This document shows positions 1 to 12,883 of a stretch of 64,000 nt of DNA, one piece after another (positions within the stretch are counted from its first letter, which is position 1; the number at the start of each line of letters is the position of its first letter). Both the position numbers and the translations under genes were made by a program. Where the stretch lies: the NCBI RefSeq assembly GCF_921293095.1, contig NC_060248.1, positions 134,118,972 to 134,182,971 of the forward strand, written 5' to 3'. The notes beneath the pieces were generated by a model, which saw only the letters and a list, made by a program, of their open reading frames with translations, had not been told where the DNA came from and did not search any database. This DNA comes from Ischnura elegans. Lineage: Eukaryota > Arthropoda > Insecta > Odonata > Coenagrionidae.

Positions 1-2290
1 GACCGTTCAAGGTCATTAACCTTTCAAGGTCAATCAAGGTCATTGACCGTTCAAGGTCATTCAAGGCTATTGATCTTTCAAGGCCATTCAAGGTCATTGA
101 CATTTCAAGGTTATTCGAGGCCATTGACCTTTCAAGGTCATTCCAGGTCATTGACCTTTCAAGGTCATTCAAGGTCATTAACCGTTCAAGGTCACCCAAG
201 CCTATTGATCGTTCACTGACATTCAAAGTCGTTGACCATTCAAGGTATTCAAGGTCATTGACCTTGCAAGGTCCTTACGGGGCCATTGAATGTTCAAGGT
301 CATTCAAGGTTATTGACCTTTCAAGGTCATTCAAGGTCACTGACCGTTCAAGGTCAATCAAGGTCATTGACCTTTCAAGGTCATTCAAGGCTATTGATCG
401 TCTAAGGTCATTCAAGGTCATTGAACTTTCAAGGTCATTCATGGTCATTGACCTCTCAAGGTCATCAAGGTCATTGACCGTTCAAGGTCATTCAAGGTTA
501 TTAATCTTTCAAGGTCATTCAAGATCATCGACCGTGCAAGGTCATTCAAGGTCATTGACCTTTCAAGGTCATTCAAGGTCATTTACCATTCAAGGTCGTT
601 CAAGGGCATTGACCTTTCAAGGTCATTCAAGGTCATTGACCGTTCAAGGTCATTCAAGGTCATTGACCTTTCAAGGTCGTTCAAGGTGATTGACCTCTCA
701 AGGTCGTTCAAGGGCATTGACCTTTTCAGGTCATTCAAGGTCATTGACCGTACAAGGTCATTCAAGGTCATTGAACTTTCAAGGTCATTCAAGGTCATTG
801 ACATTTCAAGGTCATTCGAGGCTATTGGCCTTTCAAGGTCATTCAAGGTCATTGACCTTTCAAGGTCATTCAAGGTCTTTGACCTTTCAAGGTCATTCAA
901 GGTCATTGACCTTTCAAGGTCATTCAAGGTCATTGACCTTTCAAGGTCATTCAAGGTCATTGACCTTTCAAGGTCATTCAAGGTCATTAACCGTTCAAGG
1001 TCACCCAAGGCTATTAATCGTTCAATGACATTCAAAGTCATTGTCCGTTCAAGGTTTTCAAAGTCATTGACCGTTCAAGGTCTTCGAGGTTATTGACCTT
1101 TCAAGGTCCTTCAAGGTCATTGACCGTTCAAGGTCATTCAAGGTCATTAACAGTTCAAGGTCATTCAAAATCATTTACCTTTCAAGATCATTCAAGGTCA
1201 TTGGCCGTTCAAGGTCATTCAAGGTCTTTGACCGTTCAAGGTCATTCAAGGCTATTGATCGTTCAAGGTCATTCAAGGTCATTAACCGTTCAAGGTCACC
1301 CAAGGCTATTGATCGCTCAATGACATTCAAGGTCAATGTCCGTTCAAGGTCATTCAATGTTATTGACCTTTCAAGGTCATTCAAGGTCATTAAACGTTCA
1401 AGGTCATCCAAGGCTATTGATTGTTCAATGTCATTCAAGGTCATTCTCCGTTAAAGGTTTTCAAAGTCATTGACCTTTCAAGGTCATTCAAGGTCATTGA
1501 CCGTTCAAGGTCATTCAAGGTCATTCACCGTTCAAGGTCACTCAAGGCTACTGATCGTTCAAGGTCATTCAAGGTCATTGACCTTTCAAGGTCATTCAAG
1601 GTCATTGACCTTTCAAGGTCATTCAAGGTCATTGACATTTCAAGGTCATTCAAGGTCATTGAACGTTCAAGGTCATTCAAGGTCATTGAACTTTCAAGGT
1701 CATTCAAGGTCATTGATCTTTCAAGGCCATTCAACGTCATTGACCGTTCAAGGTCATTCAAGGTCATTGACCTTTAAAGGTCATTCAAGGTCATTGACCG
1801 TTGAAAGTCATTCAAGGTCATTGACCTTTCAAGGTCATTAACCGTTCAAGGTCACCCAAGGCTATTGATCGTTCAATGTCATTCAAGGTCATTCTCCGTT
1901 AAAGGTTTTCAAAGTCATTGACCTTTCAAGGTCATTAAAGGTCATTGACAGTTCAAGGTCATTCAAGGTTATTGACCTTTCAAGGTCATTAAAGGTCATT
2001 CGAGGTTCGTTCAGGGTCATTCAAGGTCGTTGTCCTTTCAAGGTTTTCAAAGTCATTGATCTTTAAAGGTCATTCAAGGTCATTGACCGTTGAAAGACAT
2101 TCAAGGTCATTGACCTTTCATGGTCATTCAAGGTCATTAACCGTTCAAGGGCATTCAAGGCTATTGATCGTTCAATGTCATTCAAGGTCATTGACCGTTG
2201 AAGGTAATTCAAAGTCATTGACTCTTCAAGGTCCTTCAAGATCATTGACCGGGTAAGGTCATTGAAAGTTATTGACCGTTAAAGGTCATT
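1..2290 (+). repeat. 27-bp satellite array A1 (family A)
   Basis: The window opens inside this array. The monomer reads as half-site AGGTCA, spacer TTCA, AGGTCA, spacer T, inverted half-site TGACC(T or G), spacer TTCA, giving 27 bp. T and G versions of the inverted half-site are intermixed. Variant monomers containing CACCCAAGGCTATTGATCGTTC recur near 190, 1005, 1300, 1400 and 1850 and mark a second-order repeat. The array ends in a signature around 2248 (ACCGGGTAAGGTCATT) that recurs at the end of most other A arrays. Long open frames on both strands here encode only 9-residue repeats and are not genes. Confidence 0.95.
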
Positions 2291-3656
2291 TAAAAAATTA
2301 AATTTAAAGATAATAAAAGGTTAGTTTGCTATGAATATTCATACTTATAAACGCTAGTTCTCTACCGGAAATGATAAAATGAAAAACGTCAGTTTTATAT
2401 GAATTTCTTCTTAGAAACACGAATCTACACTCGAAATGAAAAAAGTGAAATTGAATTAATATTCCTATTACAAACGCAAATTCACTTCTCAAAATGAAAA
2501 CATTAAAAAAGTGAGTTTGATATGGTTTTTCTTGTTACAAACACTAATTGACCACTCCAAATAAAAAAATGAAGGTGAGTTTGGTATTTTTTTCTTGTTA
2601 CAAACGCGAATTCACCACTCGAAACGAAAAAATTAAAGAAGTGATTTCGATATTCTTGTTACAAAGGCGAATTCATTTTTAAAAACGAAAGTAATAAAAA
2701 AGTGACTATATCTTACTACAAACGCGAAGTCATCACTGGAAATGAAAAAAATAAAAAGTAAGTTTTATATTAATTTTCTTATTACAAACGCAATTTCAAC
2801 TCTCGAAATGAAAATATTTAAAAAGTGAGTTTGATGAGAATATTCTTGTAACAAAATGCGAATTCACTACTCAAAATGAAAAAATTTAAAAATGTGAATT
2901 TGATAGAGTTTTTCTTGTTACAAACAAATTCACCGCTCGAAGTGAAAAAATTAAGAAAGTCAATTTGTTACAAACACGAATACACCACTCAAAATAAAAT
3001 AATTAAAAAGGTGAGTTTGATATGAATATTCTTGTTACAAACGTGAATTCACTACTAAAAATGGAAAAAATTAGTGTCTTTCATATGAGTTCAAATGAAA
3101 ATATTAAAAAAGTGAGTTTTACATGTTTTTTTTGCTACAATTGCGAAATCAGCACTCGCAAAGCAAAACTTAAAAAGTGAGATTGATCTGAATATTCTTG
3201 TTACCAAAACGAACGTTTACTCGAAATGAAAAATTAAATAATTGAGTTCGATAAAGTTTTTATGTTTGAAACACGAGTTCACCTCACGCAATGACAAATA
3301 AAAAAATAATTTTATATAAGTATTCTTGCTAAACACTCGAATTTGCACACAAAATGAAAAAATTAAAAATGTGAGTTTGATATGAAGATTCTTGTTATAA
3401 ACACGAATTCACCACGCGAAATGTAAAAATTAAAAAGTTTGTTTGATATGAAGTCTTGTCACAAACACGAGTTAACAACTCGAATTGAAAAAATTAAAAA
3501 AGTGAGTTTGATATGAATATTCTTATTACAAACGCTAATATTCACTCGAAATGAAAAAATAAAATATATGAGTTTGATATGAATACTCTTGATCCAAACA
3601 CGATTTCCCAACTCGAAATGAAAAAATTAAAAAAGTGAGTGTGATATGAATATAAT
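2291..3656 (-). repeat. 67-bp AT-rich satellite array B1 (family B)
   Basis: About 20 copies of a 67-bp monomer. On the plus strand it reads roughly GAAATGAAAAAATTAAAAA, then GTGAGTTTGATATGAATATT, then CTTGTTACAAACGCGAATTC, then ACCACTC. Many monomers carry GAATTC. It is labelled minus because the reverse complement aligns with the family C monomer found from 44 kb onward. The array enters from A1 through TTTAAAAAATTAAATTTAAA and ends with GTGAGTGTGATATGAATAT directly before the G-rich junction. No credible coding region is present. Confidence 0.92.
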
Positions 3657-3774
3657 GGGTTGGGTTGGGTAGGTTGGATATCGATGATAAATTTCATTTC
3701 TAATGCTTTAAGAGCTCAAAATATTCTACGATCTGTTGTCCCTTTGCGCGGTCACTGAAGGACATGAACAAAAG
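3657..3774 (+). repeat. B-to-A junction J1 with G-rich motif
   Basis: A non-tandem segment between arrays B1 and A2. It begins with GGGTT, GGGTT, GGGTA, GGTTGG and GATATCG, then continues through a mixed-sequence stretch (TTCTACGATCTGTTGTCCC and CGCGGTCACTGAAGGACATG) into the first 27-bp units. The same segment occurs at seven other B-to-A borders. The role is unknown. The G-run pattern is compatible with a G-quadruplex or a degenerate telomere-like sequence, but this is inference. Confidence 0.85.
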
Positions 3775-5499
3775 TCATTGAAGGTCATTGACCATTCAAG
3801 GTCATTCAAGGTCATTGACCGTTCAAGGTCATTCAAGGTCATTGACCGTTCAAGGTCATTCAAGGCCATTGATAGTTCAAGGTCATTTAAGGTCATTGAC
3901 CTTTCAAGGTCATTCAAGATCATCGACCTTTCAAGGTCATTCAAGATCATCGACCTTTCAAGGTCATTCAAGATCATCGACCTTTCAAGGTCATTCAAGG
4001 TCATTGACCGTTCAAGGGCATTCAAGGTCATTACCCGTTCAAGGTCACCCAAGGCCGTTCAATGTCATACAAGGTCATTGTCCGTTCAAGGTTTTCAAAG
4101 CCATTGACCTTTCAAGGTCATTCAAGGTCATTGACCGTTCAGGGTCATTCAAGGTTATTGACCTTTCAAGGTCATTCGGGGTCATTGATCGTTCAAGGTC
4201 ATTCAAGGTCATTGACCGTTCAAAGTCATTCAAGGCTATTGACCGTTCAAGGTCATTCAAGGTCATTGACCGTTCAAGGTCACCCAAGGCTATTGATCGT
4301 TCAATGTCATTCAAGGTCATTCTCCGTTCAAGGTTTTCAAAGTCATTGATCTTTAAAGGTCATTCAAGGTCATTGACCGTTGAAAGACATTCAAGGTCAT
4401 TGACCTTTCATGGTCATTCAAGGTCATTAACCGTTCAAGGTCATTCATGGCTATTGATCGTTCAATGTCATACAAGGTCATTGTCCGTTCATGGTTTTCA
4501 AAGTCGTTGACCATTCAAGGTCATTCAAGGTCATTGACCTTGCAAGGTCCTTACGGGGCCATTGAATGTTCAAGGTCATTCAAGGTCATTGACCTTTCAA
4601 GGTCATTCAAGGTCATTGCCCATTCAAGGTTTTCAAAGTCATTTACATTTCAAGGTCATTGAAGGTCATTAAACGTTCAAATTCATTCAAGGTCAATGAC
4701 CTTTCATGCTCATTCAAGGTCATTGACCGTTGAAGCTCATTCAAGGTCATTAACCGTTCAAGGTCATTCAAGGCTATTTATCGTTAAAGGCCATTCAAGG
4801 TCATTGACATTTCAAGGTCATTCAAGGTTATTGACCTTTCAAGGTCATTCAAGGACATTGACCTTTCAAGGTCATTCAAGGCTATTAACCGTTCAAGGTC
4901 AACCAAGGCTATTGATCGTTCAATGTAATTCAAGGTCACTGTCCATTCAAGGTTTTCAAACTCATTGACCTTTCAAGGTCATTCAAGGTCATTGACCGTT
5001 CAAGGTCATTCAAGGTCATTGACCGTTCAAGGTCATTCAAGGTCATTGACCTTTAAAGGTCATTTAAGGTCATTCAAGGCCATTGACCGTTGAAAGCAAT
5101 TCAATGTCATTGACCTTTCAAGGTCATTCAATGTCATTGACCGTTCAAGGTCATTCAAGGTTATTGACCTTTCTAGGTCATTCGAGGTCATTTTAGGTCA
5201 TTTACCGTTCAAGGTCATTCAAGGTCATTGACCTTTCAAGGTAATTCAAGGTCATTGACCTTTCAAGGTCATTCAAGGTCATTGAATGTTCAAGGTCATT
5301 CAAAAACATTGACCTTTCAAGGTCATTCAAGGTCATTCAAGGTCATTGACCGTTCAAGGTCATTCAAGGCTATTGATCGTTCAATGTCATTCAAAGTCAT
5401 TGACCGTTGAAGGTAATTCAAAGTCATTACCTCTTCAAGGTTTTTCAAGGTCATTGACCGGGTAAGGTCATTCAAGGTTATTGACCGTTCAAGGTCATT
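3775..5499 (+). repeat. 27-bp satellite array A2
   Basis: Same monomer and orientation as A1. Near its start it has three successive units with AAGATCATCGACC instead of AAGGTCATTGACC, which identify copies of this array (compare A3, A11 and A12). It ends with the ACCGGGTAAGGTCATT signature near 5456. Confidence 0.93.
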
Positions 5500-6830
5500 T
5501 AAAAAATTAAATTTAAAAATAATAAAGGGTTATTTTTGTATGAATGTTCTTATTAATAAACGCTAGTTCTCTACCGGAAATGATAAAATGAAAAATGTCA
5601 GATTGATATGAATATTCTTCTTAGGAACACGAATCTACACTCGCAATGAAAAAATTAAAAAAGTGAGATTGAATGAATATTCCTATTGCAAACGCAAATT
5701 CACTTCTCAAAATGAAAACATTAAAAAAGTGAGTTTGATATGGTTTTTCTTGTTACAAACACTAATTGACCACTCGAAATGAAAAAAATTAAGGTGAGTT
5801 TGGTATTACTATTCTTGTTACAAACGCGAATTCACCACTCGAAACGAAAAATTTAAAGAAGTGATTTCGATATTCTTGTTACAAAGGCGAATTCATTTTT
5901 AAAAACGAAAGTAATAAAAAAGTGAGAATATCTTACTACAAACGCGAAGTCATCACTGGAAATGAAAAAAATAAAAAGTAAGTTTTATATTAATTATCTT
6001 GTTACAAACGCAATTTCAACTCTCGAAATGAAAATATTTAAAAAAAGTGAGTTTGATGAGAATATTCTTGTAACAAAATGCGAATTCACTACTCAAAATG
6101 AAAAAATTTAAAAATGTGTATTTGATAGAGATTTTCTTGTTACAAACACAAATTCACCGCTCAAAATGAAATAATTAAAAAGGTGAGTTTGATACGAATA
6201 TTCTTGTTACAAACGTGAATTCACTACTAAAAATGGAAAAAATGAAAGTGTCTTTCATATGAGTTCAAATGAAAATATTAAAAAAGTGAGTTTTACATGT
6301 TTTTTTTGCTACAATTGCGAAATCAGCACTCGCAAAGCAAAACTTAAAAAGTGAGATTGATCTGAATATTCTTGTTACCAAAACGAACTTTTACTCGAAA
6401 TGAAAAATTAAATAATTGAGTTCGATAAAGTTTTTATGTTTGAAACACGAGTTCACCTCACGCAATGACAAATAAAAAATTAATTTTATATAAGTATTCT
6501 TGCTAAACACTCGAATTTGCACACGAAATGAAAAAATTAAAAATGTGAGTTTGATATGAAGATTCTTGTTATAAACACGAATTCACCACGCGAAATGTAA
6601 AAATTAAAAAGTTTGTTTGATATGAAGTCTTGTCACAAACACGAGTTAACAACTCGAATTGAAAAAATTAAAAAAGTGAGTTTGATATGAATATTCTTAT
6701 TACAAACGCTAATATTCACTCGAAATGAAAAAATAAAATATATGAGTTTGATATGAATATTCTTGATCCAAACACGATTTCCCAACTCGAAATGAAAAAA
6801 TTAAAAAAGTGAGTGTGATATGAATATAAT
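5500..6830 (-). repeat. 67-bp satellite array B2
   Basis: A near copy of B1, monomer for monomer. It lies 3174 bp downstream in the shared distal part and differs by substitutions and short indels, so B1 and B2 are copies of a higher-order unit rather than independent amplifications. Confidence 0.92.
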
Positions 6831-6947
6831 GGGTTGGGTTGGGTAGGTTGGATATCGATGATAAATTTCATTTCTAATGCTTTAAGAGCTCAAAATATTC
6901 TACGATCTGTTGTCCCTTTGCGCGGTCACTGAAGGACATGAACAAAA
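6831..6947 (+). repeat. B-to-A junction J2 with G-rich motif
   Basis: Essentially the same sequence as J1, displaced by 3174 bp, with the same GGGTTGGGTTGGGTAGGTTG start and the same exit into the 27-bp array. Confidence 0.85.
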
Positions 6948-9446
6948 GTCATTGAAGGTCATTGACCATTCAAGGTCATTCAAGGTCATTGACCGTTCAA
7001 GGTCATTCAAGGTCATTGACCGTTCAAGGTCATTCAAGGCCACTGATAGTTCAAGGTCATTTAAGGTCATTGACCTTTCAATCTCATTCAAGATCATCGA
7101 CCTTTCAAGGTCATTCAAGATCATCGACCTTTCAAGGTCATTCAAGGTCATTGACCGTTCAAGGTCATTTAAGGTCATTACCCGTTAAAGGTCACCCAAG
7201 GCCGTTCAATGTCATACAAGGTCATTGTCCGTTCAAGGTTTTCAAAGCCATTGACCTTTTAAGGTCATTCAAGGTCATTGACCGTTCAGGGTCATTCAAG
7301 GTTATTGACCTTTCAAGGTCATTCAAGGTCATTGACCGTTCAAGGTCATTCAAGGTCTTTGACCGTTCAAGGTCATTCAAGGCTATTGACCGTTCAAGGT
7401 CATTTAAGGTCATTACCCGTTAAAGGTCACCCAAGGCCGTTCAATGTCATACAAGGTCATTGTCCGTTCAAGGTTTTCAAAGCCATTGACCTTTTAAGGT
7501 CATTCAAGGTCATTGACCGTTCAGGGTCATTCAAGGTTATTGACCTTTCAAGGTCATTCAAGGTCATTGACCGTTCAAGGTCATTCAAGGTCTTTGACCG
7601 TTCAAGGTCATTCAAGGCTATTGACCGTTCAAGGTCATTCAAGGTCATTGACCGTTGAACGTCACCCAAGGCTAATGATCGTTCAATGTCATTCAAGGTC
7701 ACTGTCCGTTCAAGGTTTTCAAACTCATTGATCTTTAAAGGTCATTCAAGGTCATTGACCGTTGAAAGACATTCAAGGTCATTGACCTTTCATGTTCATT
7801 CAAGGTCATTGACCTTTCAAGGTCATTCAAGGTCATTGACCTTTCATGGTCATTCAAGGTCATTGACCGTTCAAGGTCATTCAAGGTCATTGACCGTTGA
7901 AGGTCATTAGGTGGTCATTGACCGTTCAAGGTCATTCAAGGTCATTGACCGTTCAAGGTCATTCAATGTCATTAACCGTTCAAGGTCACCCAAGGCAATT
8001 GATCGTTCAATGTCATACAAGGTCATTGTTCGTTCAAGGTTTTCAAAGCCATTGACCTTTCAAGGTCATTCAAGGTCATTGACCGTTCAGGGTCATACAA
8101 GGTTATTGACCTTTGAAGGTCATTCAAGGTCATTGACCGTTCAAGGTCATTCAAGGTCATTGACCGTTCAAAGTCATTCAAGGCTATTGACCGTTCAAGG
8201 TCATTCAAGGTCATTGACCGTTAGAGGTCACCCAAGGCTATTGATCGTTCAATGTCATTCAAGGTCATTCTCCGTTCAAGGTTTTCAAAGTCATTGATCT
8301 TTAAAGGTCATTCAAGGTCATTGACCGTTGAAAGACATTCAAGGTCATTGACCTTTCATGGTCATTCAAGGTCATTAACCGTTCAAGGTCATTCAAGGCT
8401 ATTGATCGTTCAATGTCATACAAGGTCATTGTCCGTTAAAAGTTTTCAAAGTCGTTGACCATTCAAAGGTCATTCAAGGTCATTGACCTTGCAAGGTCCT
8501 TCAAGGTCATTGAATGTCAAGGTCATTCAAGGTCATTGACCTTTCAAGGTCATTCAAGGTCATTGCCCATTCAAGGTTTTCAAAGTCATTTACATTTCAA
8601 GGTCATTGAAGGTCATTAAACGTTCAAATACATTCAAGGTCAATGACCTTTCAAGCTCATTCAAGGTCATTGACCGTTGAAGGTCATTCAAGGTCATTAA
8701 CCGTTAAAGGTCATTCAAGGCTATTTATCGCTAAAGGCCATTCAAGGTCATTGACATTTCAAGGTCATTCAAGGTTATTGACCTTTCAAGGTCATTCAAG
8801 GACATTGACCTTTCAAGGTCATTCAAGGTCATTAACCGTTCAAGGTCACCCAAGGCTATTGATCGTTCAATGTAATTCAAGGTCACTGTCCATTCAAGGT
8901 TTTCAAACTTATTGACCTTTCAAGGTCATTCAAGGTCATTGACCGTTCAAGGTCATTCAAGGTCATTGACCGTTCAAGGTCATTCAAGGTCATTGACCTT
9001 TAAAGGTCATTTAAGGTCATTCGAGGCCATTGACCGTTGAAAGCAATTCAATGTCATTGACCTTTCAAGGTCATTCAATGTCATTGACCGTTCAAGGTCA
9101 TTCAAGGTTATTGACCTTTCTAGGTCATTCGAGGTCATTTTAGGTCATTTACCGTTCAAGGTCATTCAAGGTCATTGACCTTTCAAGGTCATTCAAGGTC
9201 ATTGACCTTTCAAGGTCATTCAAGGTCATTGAATGTTCAAGGTCATTCAAAAACATTGACCTTTCAAGGTCATTCAAGGTCATTCAAGGTCATTGACCGT
9301 TCAAGGTCATTCAAGGCTATTGATCGTTCAATGTCATTCAAAGTCATTGACCGTTGAAGGTAATTCAAAGTCATTACCTCTTCAAGGTTTTTCAAGGTCA
9401 TTGACCGGGTAAGGTCATTCAAGGTTATTGACCGTTCAAGGTCATT
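6948..9446 (+). repeat. 27-bp satellite array A3
   Basis: Copy of A2 extended by internal duplication. A 235-bp block starting near 7177 (ATTACCCGTTAAAGGTCACC) is repeated in tandem from near 7412, and an additional marker-containing block precedes the part homologous to A2. It ends with the ACCGGGTAAGGTCATT signature near 9403. Confidence 0.93.
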
Positions 9447-10779
9447 TAAAAAATTAAATTTAAAAATAATAAAGGGTTATTTTTGTATGAATGTTCTTAC
9501 TAATAAACGCTAGTTCTCTACCGGAAATGATAAAATGAAAAATGTCAGTTTTATATGAATATTCTTCTTAGGAACATGAATCTACACTCGCAATGAAAAA
9601 ATTAAAAAAGTGAGATTGAATGAATATTCCTATTACAAACGCAAATTCACTTCTCAAAATGAAAACATTAAAAAAGTGAGTTTGATATGGTTTTTCTTGT
9701 TACAAACACTAATTGACCACTCGAAATGAAAAAAATTAAGGTGAGTTTGGTATTACTATTCTTGTTACAAACGCGAATTCACCACTCGAAACGAAAAATT
9801 TAAAGAAGTGATTTCGATATTCTTGTTACAAAGGCGAATTCATTTTTAAAAACGAAAGTAATAAAAAAGTGACTATATCTTACTACAAACGCGAAGTCAT
9901 CACTGGAAATGAAAAAAAATAAAAAGTAAGTTTTATATTAATTATCTTGTTACAAACGCAATTTCAACTCTCGAAATGAAAATATTTAAAAAAAAGTGAG
10001 TTTGATGAGAATATTCTTGTAACAAAATGCGAATTCACTACTCAAAATGAAAAAATTTAAAAATGTGTATTTGATAGAGATTTTCTTGTTACAAACACAA
10101 ATTCACCGCTCAAAATGAAATAATTAAAAAGGTGAGTTTGATACGAATATTCTTGTTACAAACGTGAATTCACTACTAAAAATGGAAAAAATTAAAGTGT
10201 CTTTCATATGAGTTCAAATGAAAATATTAAAAAAGTGAGTTTTACATGTTTTTTCTTGCTACAATTGCGAAATCAGCACTCGCAAAGCAAAACTTAAAAA
10301 GTGAGATTGATCTGAATATTCTTGTTACCAAAACGAACTTTTACTCGAAATGAAAAATTAAATAATTGAGTTCGATAAAGTTTTTATGTTTGAAACACGA
10401 GTTCACCTCACGCAATGACAAATAAAAAATTAATTTTATATAAGTATTCTTGCTAAACACTCGAATTTGCACACGAAATGAAAAAATTAAAAATGTGAGT
10501 TTGATATTAAGATTCTTGTTATAAAAACGAATTCACCACTAGAAATGTAAAAATTAAAAAGTTTGTTTGATATGAAGTCTTGTCACAAACACAAGTTAAC
10601 AACTCGAATTGAAAAAATTAAAAAAGTGAGTTTGATATGAATATTCTTATTACAAACGCAAATATTCACTCGAAATGAAAAAATTAAATATATGAGTTTG
10701 ATATGAATATTCTTGATCCAAACACGATTTCCCAACTCGAAATGAAAAAATTAAAAAAGTGAGTGTGATATGATGTAAT
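9447..10779 (-). repeat. 67-bp satellite array B3
   Basis: Copy of B2 with a few single-base and short A-run differences. The last monomer runs into a variant junction start (GATGTAATGCGTTGGGTTGG). Confidence 0.92.
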
Positions 10780-10897
10780 GCGTTGGGTTGGGTAGGTTGG
10801 ATATCGGTGATAAGTTTCATTTCTAATGCATTAATAGCTTAAAATATTCTACGACCTGTTGTCCCATTGCGAGGTCACTCAAGGACATGAACAAAAG
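10780..10897 (+). repeat. B-to-A junction J3, variant form
   Basis: Junction segment whose first G-run is altered to GCGTT, leaving TTGGGTTGGGTAGGTTGG. It has GTCCCATTGCGAGGTCACTC where J1 and J2 have GTCCCTTTGCGCGGTCACTG. J8 at 42,615 shares this variant, linking the two units by descent. Confidence 0.83.
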
Positions 10898-11522
10898 TCA
10901 TTGAAGGTCATTGACCGTTCAAGGTCATTCAAGGTCATTGACCGTTCAAGGTATTCAAGGTCATTGACCGTTCAAGGTCATTCAAGGTCATTGACCGTTC
11001 AAGGTCATTCAAGGCTATTGATCGTTCAAGGTCATTTAAGTTCTTTGACCTTTCAAAGTCATTCAAGGTTATTGACCTTTCAAGGTCATTCAAGGTCATT
11101 GACCGTTCAAGGTCATTCAAGATCATTGACCGTTCAAGGTCATTCAAGGCTATTGACCGTTCAAGGTCATTCAAGGTCATTGACCGTTAAATGTCACCCA
11201 AGGCTATTGATCGTTCAATGTCATTCAAGGTCATTGTCCGTTCAAGGTTTTCAAATTTATTGATATTTAAAGGTCATTCAAGGTCATTGACCGTTGAAAG
11301 TCATTCAAGGTCATTGACCTTTCATGGTCATTCAAGGTCATTGACGTTTCAAGGTCATTCAAGGTCATCGACCGTTCAAGGTCATTCAAGGCTATTGATC
11401 ATTCAATGCCGCTCAATGTCATTGACCGTTGACGGTAATTAAATGTCATTAACTCTTCAAGGTCCTTCAAGATCGTTGAACGGGTAAGGTCATTCAAGGT
11501 TATTGACCGTTAAAGGTCATTT
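10898..11522 (+). repeat. 27-bp satellite array A4 (short)
   Basis: A short array of 27-bp units. It ends with a second type of terminal block: TTCAATGCCGCTCAATGTC, then GACGGTAATTAAATGTC, then GAACGGGTAAGGTC. The same block ends A6, A8 and A13. Confidence 0.92.
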
Positions 11523-12765
11523 AAAAAATTTAATTTAAAAATATAAAAAGGTTAGTTTGGTATGAATATTCTCACTAATAAACGCTAGTTGTCTACCGGA
11601 AATGATAAAATGAAAAATGTCAGTTTTATATGAATGTTCTTCTTAGAAACACGAATTCAACACTCGAAATGAAAAAATAAAAAAAGTAGGATAGATATGA
11701 ATATTTTTGTAACAAACGCTAATACACCACTCGAATTGAAAGAATTAAAAAAGTGAAATTGAATGAATATTCCTAATACAAACGATATTTCACTTTTCAA
11801 AATAAAAACATTAAAAAAGTGAGTTTGATACGGTTTTTCTTGTTAGAAACACTAATTGACCACTCCAAAAAACCATTAAGGTGAGTTTGGTATTAATATT
11901 TTTGTTACAAACGCAAATTCACCACTCGAAACGAAAAAATAAAAGAAGTGATTTCGATATTCTTGTTACAAAGGCGAATTCATTTTTAAAAATGAAAGTA
12001 AGAAAAAATTGAGTAAATCTTACTACAAACGCGAAGTCATCACTGGAAATGAAAAAAATAAAAAGTAAGTTAATATTAATATTCTTGTTACAAACAAAAT
12101 TTCACCTCTCGATTTGAAAAAATTAAAAAAAGTGAGTTTGATGAGAATATTCTTGTAACAAACGCGAATTCACAACTAGAAATGAAAAAAATTAAAGTGG
12201 CTTTCATATGAGTTCAAATGAAAATATTAAAAATTGAGTTTTACATGTTTTTTCTTGCTACAAACGCGAAATCAGCACTCGCAAAGCAAAACATAAAAAG
12301 TGAGATTGATCTGAATAGTCTTGTTACCAAAACGAACTTATACTCGAAATGAAAAATTAGATAATGGAGTTCGATAAAGTTTTTATATTTGAAACACGAA
12401 TTCACCTCACGCAATGACAAATAAAAAATTAATTTTATATAAGTATTCTTGCTAAACACTCGAATTTGCACACGAAATGAAAAAATTAAAAATGTGAGTT
12501 TGATATTAATATTCTTCTTACATACACGAATTCACCTCGCGAAGTGAAAAAATTAAAAAGTTTGTTTGATATGAATAGTCTTGTCACAAACACGAGTTAA
12601 CAACTCGAATTGAAAAAATTAAAAAAGTGAGTTTAATATGAATATTCTTGTTACAAACGCAAATATTCACTCGAAATGAAAAAAATTAAGAATATTCTTG
12701 ATCCAAACACGACTTCCGAACTCGAAATGAAAAAATTAAAAAAGTGAGTGTGATATGAATATAAT
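11523..12765 (-). repeat. 67-bp satellite array B4
   Basis: A subtype of family B distinct from B1-B3. It contains the variants AAAGTAGGATAGATATGAA and CTTACATACACGAATTCACC, and its last complete monomers are shortened (AAAATTAAGAATATTCTTG). Nearly identical copies are B5 and B6. A 76-residue open frame on the minus strand (12,241-12,471) recurs unchanged in those copies but is a by-product of the repeat. Confidence 0.92.
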
Positions 12766-12883
12766 GGGTTGGGTTGGGTTGGTTGGATATCGGTGATAAG
12801 TTTTATTTCTAATGCATTAATAGCTTAAAATATTCTACGATCTGTTGTCCCATTGCGAGGTCAATGAAGGACATGCACAAAAG
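12766..12883 (+). repeat. B-to-A junction J4
   Basis: Junction with GGGTT repeated three times followed by GGTTGG (no TA interruption), then ATATCGGTGATAAG. It shares GTCAATGAAGGACATGCAC with J5 and J6. Confidence 0.85.

Noticed and set aside
1-2290. CRISPR-like array of short direct repeats
   Set aside because: Repeats are contiguous without unique spacers, continue for kilobases and occur in a eukaryotic heterochromatic context.
3657-3678. True telomeric repeat tract at the G-rich junction
   Set aside because: Only three or four short G-runs with irregular spacing, embedded between satellites and repeated at many internal sites. Kept only as a telomere-like or G4 candidate.
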